Origin: Mycobacterium gordonae
GTDB taxonomy: Bacteria > Actinomycetota > Actinomycetes > Mycobacteriales > Mycobacteriaceae
Assembly (NCBI RefSeq): GCF_017086405.1
Contig: NZ_CP070973.1
Span: 806,001-870,000 of the forward strand
Direction: 5' to 3'
Length of the DNA: 64,000 nucleotides
Part shown: in pieces, positions 1-7,022 of the stretch
How the letters are laid out: every line of letters begins with the position of its first letter
How positions within the stretch are numbered: position 1 is the first letter of the stretch
Made by a program: the position numbers and the translations under genes
The notes under the pieces: generated by a model
The model's database searches: none
The model's input: the letters and a program-made list of their open reading frames with translations, nothing else
What the model was told of the DNA's origin: nothing

Positions 1-1
1 C

Positions 2-79
2 GGTGGCGGTGGCCACGGCGGCTTCGGTGGCGGTGGTCACGGCGGCGGCTTCGGCGGAGGCGGCGGCGGGCACAAGTAG
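2..79 (+). CDS. C-terminal tail of a glycine/histidine-rich protein (5' end outside window)
   Basis: An open frame runs from the window edge to a TAG at 77-79. It encodes only Gly, with regularly placed His and Phe, and ends in His-Lys. The composition suits the low-complexity tail of a mycobacterial secreted or membrane protein and resembles the Gly-rich tail of the next gene downstream. The gene body lies outside the window, so no function can be given. It could also be non-coding GC-rich sequence, but the unbroken Gly/His pattern ending cleanly at a stop favours a real gene end. Confidence 0.4.
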   Translation, partial: GGGGHGGFGGGGHGGGFGGGGGGHK

Positions 80-198
80 CCCGGCCCGGCGTTTGTGAGT
101 TTGTCCTACAAAGGAAACTCAAATGGGTACGAATCCGGTGCGCGGGTACCGTTATAGAACACGGGTTGGGGAATCCGCACAGTCTATTTGGGGGAGCT

Positions 199-1623
199 TT
201 GGACACCGTACTCGGCGTGTCGATGGCACCGACCGCGGTTCGGATGGTGCTGGTCGAAGGCGAAAACGGCGATGGCGCGCTGGTCGACGAAGACAGCATC
301 GATGTCAAGGCGGAGGATGCGCCCACGTTCAACGCGGCCGATCAGGTCATCTCGGCGATTCTCGGGACCCGTGAAGGGGCCGCCGAGGGCGGCTACCAGC
401 TGGCCTCGACGGGCGTGACCTGGCGCGACCCCGCCCAAGCGGCGGAATTGCGCGACGCGCTGGCCAGCCGCAAGATCGAGAACGTCATGCTGGTCTCGGC
501 TTTCCTGGCCGCGGCGGCCCTGGCGCATTCCGTCGGCAACGAAACCAACTACGCCCAGACGGCGCTGCTGCTCATCGAGCCCGACACCGCGACGCTGGCC
601 GTGGTGAACAGCGCCGACGGATCGGTCGCCGACATCCAAACCCAGCAGCTTCCCGCGGATGACGACGCCGCCGTGGCGCGGCTGGCGGAGATGGTCGCCA
701 CGGCCGAGACGCTGCAGACCCATCCCGACGCCGTCTTCATCGTCGGCTCGGGCGTCGACGTGCCGATGATCAAGCCTGCCCTCGAGGCCGCGACCACCCT
801 GCCGGTGACGCTGCCCGAAGAACCCGAGACCGCTCTAGCCTGGGGCGCGGCGCTGGCGTCGGCGAACACCCCGCTGTTGTCCGCATCGACCGCGGCCCGC
901 GCCTACGCCCAGGATCCGGGCACCGGGGCTTACGAGCCGTTCGTGCTGAACCCTGCGTACTTCGATAACGCGAACGCAGCAGACGGCGCGCTGGCCTACA
1001 GCGCCGTCGATGCCGATCATGAAGAGCCGAAAACAGAGGGTCGCCGGCCATTGGGGTTGCTCGGCGGCGCGTTGCTGTCGATCTTCGTGGTCGGGGTGGC
1101 GTCGCTTGTCGTAGCGCTGGCCGTCAGCATCCGGAGCACGTCGAGCACCCGGCCCGATCCCGGTCAAGCGCTCGTCGTGCCCACTCCCGCGCCCCAGGCC
1201 CCCGCGCCGACCCCCCAGGCTCCGGCGCCCGTGCCCGAGCAGGCTCCCGCGCCGACACCGCAGGCTCCCGCCCCGGTGCCCGAGCAGGCTCCGGCGCCGC
1301 AGCAGGCTCCACAAGCACCCGTCCAGGTGCCGCAGGCGCCAGCGCCGGCGCCGGCCCCCCAGGCTCCGGCCCCTGCTCCGGCCGCACCCGCCCCCGTGCC
1401 GGTGCCGGTACCCGTTCCGGTGCCGCAGTTACCGCAGATCTTCACCCCGCAGTTCCCGCTCGGTCCGGGCGGCGGCGGCGGCCGCGGCGGCGACGACCGC
1501 GGACCGGGTGCCGGTAAAGGCCCGGGTCCTAAGTTGCCCGGCGGTGGCGGCCCCGGTAAAGGCGGCAAGGGCGGCAAAGGCGGCCGGGGCGGGTTCAATA
1601 TCCCCGGTATCCCAGGCTTCTGA
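199..1623 (+). CDS. Proline/alanine-rich single-span membrane protein with actin-like N-terminal domain (DUF7159-type)
   Basis: About 474 residues. The N-terminal ~285 residues begin DTVLGVSMAPTAVRMVLVEG, typical of a mycobacterial family with an Hsp70/actin-like ATPase-type fold. One hydrophobic span follows (GLLGGALLSIFVVGVASLVVAL region, about residues 283-305). After it come a Pro/Ala tail of APxPQAPAPVPEQ repeats and a Gly/Lys-rich end. The start is taken at TTG 199 because GGGGGAG lies five bases upstream and the family usually begins at D-T-V-L-G; an in-frame TTG at 166 is the alternative. The design (cytoplasmic head, one span, extracytoplasmic low-complexity tail) is shared with three genes at 34,090-37,432. 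Function is unknown; a cell-envelope role is inference. Confidence 0.75.
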   Translation: MDTVLGVSMAPTAVRMVLVEGENGDGALVDEDSIDVKAEDAPTFNAADQVISAILGTREGAAEGGYQLASTGVTWRDPAQAAELRDALASRKIENVMLVSAFLAAAALAHSVGNETNYAQTALLLIEPDTATLAVVNSADGSVADIQTQQLPADDDAAVARLAEMVATAETLQTHPDAVFIVGSGVDVPMIKPALEAATTLPVTLPEEPETALAWGAALASANTPLLSASTAARAYAQDPGTGAYEPFVLNPAYFDNANAADGALAYSAVDADHEEPKTEGRRPLGLLGGALLSIFVVGVASLVVALAVSIRSTSSTRPDPGQALVVPTPAPQAPAPTPQAPAPVPEQAPAPTPQAPAPVPEQAPAPQQAPQAPVQVPQAPAPAPAPQAPAPAPAAPAPVPVPVPVPVPQLPQIFTPQFPLGPGGGGGRGGDDRGPGAGKGPGPKLPGGGGPGKGGKGGKGGRGGFNIPGIPGF

Positions 1624-1699
1624 TTTCGCCGGGTAGCTGTCATCTGCCGTTCAGCGTCGCGATGCGGCCCGCTCATCGCGGGCACCTACACACGGTGGT

Positions 1700-3031
1700 A
1701 TGCGATGCACCGTTTTCGGCACCGGTTACCTCGGTGCCACCCACGCGGTCGGAATGGCAGAGCTGGGACACGAGGTCGTCGGGGTTGACATCGACCCGGG
1801 TAAGGTTGCCAAGCTCGCTGGTGGCGACATTCCCTTCTACGAACCTGGCTTGCGAAAGCTGTTGACTGCCAACCTGGCTGCGGGGCGGTTGCACTTCACG
1901 ACCGACTATGACATGGCGGCCGAATTCGCCGACGTCCATTTCCTCGGCGTCGGCACGCCGCAGAAGAAGGGTGAGTACGGCGCCGACATTCGACACGTGC
2001 ACGCCGTGATCGATGCGCTGGTGCCGCGGTTGACGAAGACTTCCGTGCTGGTCGGCAAATCGACTGTGCCAGTGGGAACCGCGGCCGAACTGAGCCAACG
2101 TGCCGCCGCACTGGCGCCCGAGGGGGTCGGCGTCGAAATCGCCTGGAACCCGGAGTTTCTCCGCGAGGGCTACGCCGTCCACGACACGTTGCACCCCGAC
2201 CGCATAGTGCTTGGGGTGCAACAGGATTCCACCCGCGCCGAGGCCGTGGTGCGTGACCTTTACGAGCCGCTGCTGAACGCGGGGGTTCCGTTCCTGGTGA
2301 CCGACCTGCAGACTGCGGAGCTCGTCAAGGTCTCCGCCAACGCTTTTCTGGCGACCAAGATCTCGTTCATCAACGCGATATCGGAAGTGTGCGAGGCGGC
2401 GGGTGCCGACGTCAGCCTGCTGGCCGATGCCCTCGGATACGACCCGCGTATCGGACGGCAATGTCTCAACGCCGGTTTGGGTTTCGGTGGCGGGTGCCTG
2501 CCCAAGGACATCCGCGCGTTCATGGCCCGGGCGGGGGAGTTGGGCGCCGACCAGGCGCTGACCTTCCTGCGCGAGGTCGACAGTATCAACATGCGGCGCC
2601 GGACCCGGATGGTCGAACTGGCCACCGCGGCCTGCGGCGGCTCGCTGCTCGGTGCCAACATCGCGGTGCTCGGTGCGGCGTTCAAGCCGGAATCCGACGA
2701 TGTGCGGGATTCGCCGGCGCTCAACGTGGCCGGCCAGTTGCAACTCAACGGCGCTGCCGTCAACGTCTACGACCCGAAGGCGCTCGACAACGCGAATCGG
2801 CTGTTTCCGACGTTGAACTACGCGGTTTCGGTCGAAGAGGCGTGCGAGCGTGCGGATGCCGTTCTGGTGCTTACCGAATGGCGGGAATTCGTCGACCTCG
2901 ACCCCGACGACCTCGCCGACCGGGTGCGGGCTCGCGTGGTGGTCGACGGCCGCAACTGCCTCAACGCCGGCCGCTGGGAGAACGCGGGTTGGCGGGTGTT
3001 CCGGCTAGGTGCGCGACGCCCTACGCGGTGA
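1700..3031 (+). CDS. udgA: UDP-glucose 6-dehydrogenase
   Basis: 443 residues, full length for the UDP-glucose/GDP-mannose dehydrogenase family, which oxidises UDP-glucose to UDP-glucuronate with two NAD+. The N-terminal Rossmann motif GTGYLG (residues 7-12) is intact. So are the VGKSTVPVGT segment, the catalytic cysteine in GFGGGCLPKD (about residue 262) and the C-terminal substrate-binding segment with FKPESDDVRDSP. The enzyme supplies uronic-acid precursors for envelope polysaccharide. It matches the gene called udgA (Rv0322) in M. tuberculosis. Its last 11 bases overlap the end of the convergent amidohydrolase gene. Product is confident; the symbol is by family recall. Confidence 0.92.
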   Translation: MRCTVFGTGYLGATHAVGMAELGHEVVGVDIDPGKVAKLAGGDIPFYEPGLRKLLTANLAAGRLHFTTDYDMAAEFADVHFLGVGTPQKKGEYGADIRHVHAVIDALVPRLTKTSVLVGKSTVPVGTAAELSQRAAALAPEGVGVEIAWNPEFLREGYAVHDTLHPDRIVLGVQQDSTRAEAVVRDLYEPLLNAGVPFLVTDLQTAELVKVSANAFLATKISFINAISEVCEAAGADVSLLADALGYDPRIGRQCLNAGLGFGGGCLPKDIRAFMARAGELGADQALTFLREVDSINMRRRTRMVELATAACGGSLLGANIAVLGAAFKPESDDVRDSPALNVAGQLQLNGAAVNVYDPKALDNANRLFPTLNYAVSVEEACERADAVLVLTEWREFVDLDPDDLADRVRARVVVDGRNCLNAGRWENAGWRVFRLGARRPTR

Positions 3032-4805
3032 CGGCCAGCGGCACGTTACGCGGGCGGCCATCGGCGCGCAGGAACCCACCGGTGCGCTCGCGTCCGAGAA
3101 TTTCGGTGGGCTGCCCGTGCCGGAACACCTCCCGACCCGAGACGAAGACGGTGGCGACGGTGGCGTCGTTACGGTTCACCATCCGTGAAAGGTTTTCGTA
3201 GACTTCGACGTTCGCTTCGTGATAGGCGTCCAGTGAGTCATCTAGTCGGTCCGGGTCGACGACCACCAGGTCGGCCCAGTCGCCCACCCGCAGATGGCCG
3301 GCGTCCAGTCCGTACCAGTCCGCCAGTTCACCGGTCAGTCGGTGTACGGCCTGCTCGACCGTCAGGAACGGACGGCCCTGCCGGTCGGCGTCGCGAACAT
3401 GCCGGAGCAGCCGCAACCCGCTGTTATAGAACGCCATGTTCCGCAGATGCGCGCCGGCGTCGGAGAATCCGATCTGCAGGCCCTGCATCTGGGCCAGTCG
3501 GCGCAGCATCTCCGGGCGATGGTTGGAAATCGTTGTGCGCCAACGGATCGCGGTCCCGTGCTCTAGGACGAGGTCGAGGAAGGCGTCGACGGGATGCAGG
3601 CCGCCGCGTTCCACGCCGACCTGACCGAACGACTTGCCGATCACCGACTCGTCGGGACAGGAGACGATCTCGGCGTCGAAGAAGTCCCGGTGCCAGGCGC
3701 GCGGGCCGAACTTGGTGTCGTAGTCCTTCCGGAACTGCCTGCGATACTCCTCGTCGCGCATCAGTTCGTTGCGTTCGACTTCGTCCTTGAGATGCAGCGC
3801 TGCGGCCCCGGCGCCGAATTCTTCGAACACGACCAGGTCGATCCCGTCGGCGTACACCTCGAAGGGCACCGGTAGGTGCTGGAAGCGGAAGTCGCCACCG
3901 AGCCGATTTACCATGGCGGCCAGCCCGCTCGTCAACCAGATGGTTCCCGGCGCCGACTTCATGTCCGCCGCCGCCAGGAGACTGGTCTTCAGGTGGCGCC
4001 GGCGGATCCCCAGCGACTGCAGTGCTTGCGAGACGATGTTCTGCGGGTGGCTGATGTCCGGACCGGACTGTAGGACGCGACCGGTGCGCCGCAGCAATGA
4101 CTTCAGCCGACGCAGTTCGCGGCCCTTGGCGTAGGTGGACGGCAGCGTGCGGGACCGGCAGGTTTCGCCGTCGATCTTGTCGAAAAGCAGTTGCTGCGAA
4201 GACATTCCGAGGAAGCCGGCGTCGAGTGCCTCGGCCAGCATCTGTTCCATCCGGGCCTGCTCGGCGGCGGTTGGCCTGACGTCCTTGCGGGTCGCCCGGT
4301 CCAGGCCCATCACGGCGGTCCGCATGTCGGAATGGCCGATGAAGGCCGTCACGTTGGGGCCGAGTGGCAGCGATTCCAGGGCGTCGATGTACTCCTGCGG
4401 GTTCGTCCACGACTTGTGCTCGCCGACGATGCGGACCACGTGCTCGTGTGGGATCGCTTCCACCCGGCCGAACAGATCGGCGGCCTCGCCAGGGTTGACA
4501 TGCACCGTGGACAGTGAGCACGACCCCATCACGATGGTGGTGACACCGTGGCGCACGGATTCCGAGAGCGCGGGCGCGGCCAGCACCTCGGCGTCGTAGT
4601 GGGTATGGATGTCGATGATGCCCGGCATCACCCATTTACCCTCGGCATCAATGACATTCGGGCAGCCTTCGGTATCCAGCGGGGTCGGGGACACCGCGGC
4701 GACCCGGCCGTCACGAATCCCGATGTCGCGGATTGCCGACGGCGCTCCGGTGCCGTCGAACCACCTGCCGTGTACGACCACTGCGTCGAAAGTCAATATG
4801 ACCAC
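3021..4805 (-). CDS. N-acyl-D-amino-acid deacylase-type amidohydrolase
   Basis: About 594 residues with the amidohydrolase/D-aminoacylase layout. A small beta domain at both ends flanks a metal-dependent TIM barrel. The metal motif HTHYD sits near residue 68. Later come HKSW, GHSDMR and FSDAGAHLRNM, and the end has the usual DLVVVDP beta-sandwich strand. It probably hydrolyses an N-acylated D-amino acid or related amide; the substrate cannot be told from sequence. GTG 4805 is the longest start. TTG 4796 (Leu-Thr-Phe-Asp) sits better behind GAGGTGG and may be the true start. The TetR gene just upstream on the same strand may control it. Family confident, substrate unknown. Confidence 0.83.
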   Translation of the reverse strand: MVILTFDAVVVHGRWFDGTGAPSAIRDIGIRDGRVAAVSPTPLDTEGCPNVIDAEGKWVMPGIIDIHTHYDAEVLAAPALSESVRHGVTTIVMGSCSLSTVHVNPGEAADLFGRVEAIPHEHVVRIVGEHKSWTNPQEYIDALESLPLGPNVTAFIGHSDMRTAVMGLDRATRKDVRPTAAEQARMEQMLAEALDAGFLGMSSQQLLFDKIDGETCRSRTLPSTYAKGRELRRLKSLLRRTGRVLQSGPDISHPQNIVSQALQSLGIRRRHLKTSLLAAADMKSAPGTIWLTSGLAAMVNRLGGDFRFQHLPVPFEVYADGIDLVVFEEFGAGAAALHLKDEVERNELMRDEEYRRQFRKDYDTKFGPRAWHRDFFDAEIVSCPDESVIGKSFGQVGVERGGLHPVDAFLDLVLEHGTAIRWRTTISNHRPEMLRRLAQMQGLQIGFSDAGAHLRNMAFYNSGLRLLRHVRDADRQGRPFLTVEQAVHRLTGELADWYGLDAGHLRVGDWADLVVVDPDRLDDSLDAYHEANVEVYENLSRMVNRNDATVATVFVSGREVFRHGQPTEILGRERTGGFLRADGRPRNVPLAVTA

Positions 4806-4835
4806 CTCACTCGACTGGACATTCTATCGAGGTTG

Positions 4836-5462
4836 TCAGTTCGAGGTGGTGGCTGCCCCCTTGAAGACGACTTCGGCGGTCAGCACCGGCGCGACCCAGC
4901 GGCGCAGGTACGAACGCAGCACCTCGCCGGTGCGCGGGGGCCGGCCGGGGTCGATGGTGAAGGACTGCAGGATGCGCAGCGTGTACTCGGCCAGGTCATC
5001 CAGGTCGGCGTCGGCAAGACCGAACGCGGCCCAGTCGACGTCCAGGCCGGCGAGGATGCCGTGGCTGAACTTGATCCCGATGTCGGAAGTGATGCCGGCT
5101 GAGGCCTTCGTGAAATCGCGTAGCAGCATCAACTGGATGTGTTTGTCGCTCGGCAACCACTCCAACGTGAACGCCAGGCTTTCCACCAGGGCCTCGACCG
5201 GATCGGTCATGCCGGCCAGGTGTCTGGACAGTACTTCGCAGAACCGCATGCCGGAGCGCGTGGCGGCGGCCTCGATGAGAGTGTTCGTTCCCGGGAAGTA
5301 GTTGTAGACAGTCTGGCGGGACACGCCGAGCGTCCGTGCCACATCGGCAATCCGCATGTCACCGCCGCGTTGCTCGATGGCTTCGGCGGCGGCGTCGAGG
5401 ATACGTTCGATCGCCTCGTCGTCGGTAGCGGGCCTCAGACCGCTCCACCCATGGGTGCGCAT
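4836..5462 (-). CDS. TetR-family transcriptional regulator
   Basis: About 208 residues starting MRTHGWSGL. The helix-turn-helix is clear near residues 30-60 (MRIADVARTLGVSRQTVYNYFPGTNTLIEAA), and the rest is an all-helical ligand domain. The open frame extends upstream, but that stretch is basic, unlike TetR proteins, and covers the stem structure behind the RT gene, so ATG 5462 is preferred. It lies 30 bp upstream of the amidohydrolase on the same strand and is its likely local repressor. I see no obvious operator palindrome immediately upstream. Ligand unknown. Confidence 0.82.
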   Translation of the reverse strand: MRTHGWSGLRPATDDEAIERILDAAAEAIEQRGGDMRIADVARTLGVSRQTVYNYFPGTNTLIEAAATRSGMRFCEVLSRHLAGMTDPVEALVESLAFTLEWLPSDKHIQLMLLRDFTKASAGITSDIGIKFSHGILAGLDVDWAAFGLADADLDDLAEYTLRILQSFTIDPGRPPRTGEVLRSYLRRWVAPVLTAEVVFKGAATTSN

Positions 5463-5565
5463 GGCAGAGAGGTTACGGTCTGAGCGGGACTTCCACCGAA
5501 TCCGGTGCGGGCCAACGGGGGGCTGCGGTCGCCGGACTCGAGGTCGGCGGTTGGAAGCGAAAAAA

Positions 5566-5660
5566 GAGGGCGCGGGAAAAAACACAACAGTGAGGGACTG
5601 AAAGCCTCGGCCTCTGTGGTCCCTCGAAAACGGCCGCCCGAAGACGGGGTCCGCGCCCTC
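5566..5660 (-). terminator. Nested stem structure with T run behind the RT gene: terminator or RT-associated RNA
   Basis: Read on the minus strand, GAGGGCGCGG (5660-5651) pairs perfectly with CCGCGCCCTC (5575-5566), which is followed at once by TTTTTT. Inside this 10-bp outer stem is a second hairpin, GAGGGAC (5625-5619) with GTCCCTC (5598-5592), and a short CCCG-TCTT-CGGG stem (5648-5637). A second T run lies after the inner hairpin. The structure starts 28 nt past the RT stop codon and ends before the TetR gene, so it would be the 3' end of the operon transcript. The plainest reading is an intrinsic terminator. The branched 95-nt fold is larger than needed for that and could be an RNA that partners the RT. 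Confidence 0.5.
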
Positions 5661-5687
5661 GGGAAGAACTAATCACTTCGCCGGCTG

Positions 5688-7022
5688 TCACCGCAAATTG
5701 CGCAGGTGGACGAGCGATACCAGGCCCATGTCGCGTCGCAGGACCGCGGGCGGCAGCGCACGAAATCCGCGTACCCCGGGCCGGCGGGTGGCTACTTGCG
5801 CGATCTTGCGTGCGATGCGGAAATCCAGGTCTTTAAGGACCCCCCGATCCGTCGTCGTTTCAAGGAGACCGGCCAGGCCGGAAACCGCGAACGGGCTCGT
5901 CGCGTCCAGCATGACGTTGGTGGCCAGCACGAGCTGGCGCGCTCGCTCGCTGACCGGCAGCGGCGCCAGGGCAGAGGAGGCGGCATCGATCCGGGTGGCA
6001 ATGCGTCCGACGAAGCGGCGCAGTCGATCTGGCGCCAGGGTGATCGTGCCGGCATGGCTGACCGACAGTCCGAGGCAGTCGATGCGGTTGCGCCCCCGGT
6101 AGGCGGGATCCGTTGGACAGCAGAGCCCATTCCCGCCGAGGGCGGTGCGGAACTCTTTCGCGGGCTTCCGCTTTACGCCCAGCTCACCGAGCAGTGCATC
6201 GATTCGTGCATCTGCCTCGTGGAGTGCGGCAACCTCCGGATGGGCCACGATGAAGTCGTCGTTGTAGCGCGCGTAGAAAATTCCGTCGATCTCGACGATG
6301 GCGGCGTCCATGGGTATGACCGCCAGGTTCCCGATGATCGGTACCAGCGGGGTTCCCATCGCGGTGCCGTACAGCCGGGTGAACGCTGCGCCGTCCCGAT
6401 CCCGCACCACGGGACGAGCCAGGGACGCGATGAGATTCCAGACGTCCGCCCCCAGTTCGCCGGTCGGACTCCCCAGCGTCGCGACTTCTCGCAGGATTCG
6501 CCACAGCGCCGCGCCCGGGCCGACGGGCAGATCATCCCCGTAATGTTCGAAATCCGACTGGAGGACATAAAGCGGCGGACCTTTCACCCCCACCCGCTTG
6601 CGATGAGCGCGAACAAAACCGGCGAGTGCCCGCGCAGCTGCCACATTCGTCAAGCCGGGCAGATAGGAGTAGACGCCGGGGAGGCCATGGCAGCGCGCAT
6701 TGTGGGAAAGAAGCTGGAAGAGTGCCGAGCCGACCACGTGGTCGATGAAGGCTGGGAGATGGACCGCGCGGCATTTCCCGTTGTATTCGCGAAAACGAAG
6801 GTCCACGGGCTCCGGACGGTATTCGCCGCTGGCGACGCTGTGGGCTATCGCCCTCGCAAGCGCCCGCCGCTCGGTTGCGGTGCTGAAATATGTGAGCCCC
6901 CCGCCCGCCTCACTGAATGCCAAGCCGCGCTGCCGTCTCTTCGCGAAAATCCGCATGATGGCGTCTTCATATATTTGCGGCTCGGCCAGCCGCTTTTCGA
7001 TGTCGACCGGTTCAGCTGTCAC
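5688..7022 (-). CDS. Stand-alone reverse transcriptase (not of group II intron architecture)
   Basis: About 444 residues from GTG 7022. Fingers motifs are visible as YRPEPVDLRFREYNGK and RAVHLPAFIDHVVGSALFQLL (residues ~68-104). The palm motif with the first catalytic Asp is LQSDFEHYGDDLP (Asp ~157). Then come GTAMGTPLVPIIGNL (~219-232), the YNDD box (~253-256), GVKRKPAKEF (~282) and CLGLSVSHAG (~316-325). The last ~110 residues are helical and thumb-like. There is no maturase X domain, HNH endonuclease or other fused enzyme. The start overlaps the stop of the upstream membrane-protein gene by 11 nt, so the two are translationally coupled. Likely RNA-templated DNA synthesis; the template is unknown. 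It resembles defence-type or unknown-group bacterial RTs, but the subgroup cannot be assigned without a tree. Confidence 0.85.
   Translation of the reverse strand: MTAEPVDIEKRLAEPQIYEDAIMRIFAKRRQRGLAFSEAGGGLTYFSTATERRALARAIAHSVASGEYRPEPVDLRFREYNGKCRAVHLPAFIDHVVGSALFQLLSHNARCHGLPGVYSYLPGLTNVAAARALAGFVRAHRKRVGVKGPPLYVLQSDFEHYGDDLPVGPGAALWRILREVATLGSPTGELGADVWNLIASLARPVVRDRDGAAFTRLYGTAMGTPLVPIIGNLAVIPMDAAIVEIDGIFYARYNDDFIVAHPEVAALHEADARIDALLGELGVKRKPAKEFRTALGGNGLCCPTDPAYRGRNRIDCLGLSVSHAGTITLAPDRLRRFVGRIATRIDAASSALAPLPVSERARQLVLATNVMLDATSPFAVSGLAGLLETTTDRGVLKDLDFRIARKIAQVATRRPGVRGFRALPPAVLRRDMGLVSLVHLRNLR

Noticed and set aside
5463..5585. N-terminal extension of the TetR gene
   Set aside because: Covers non-coding structured sequence; basic, unlike TetR proteins. 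ATG 5462 fits the family.
5688..7022. RT as part of a group II intron
   Set aside because: No maturase or HNH domain, and it is translationally coupled to an upstream protein gene rather than embedded in intron RNA. I see no domain V-like hairpin at the 3' end.
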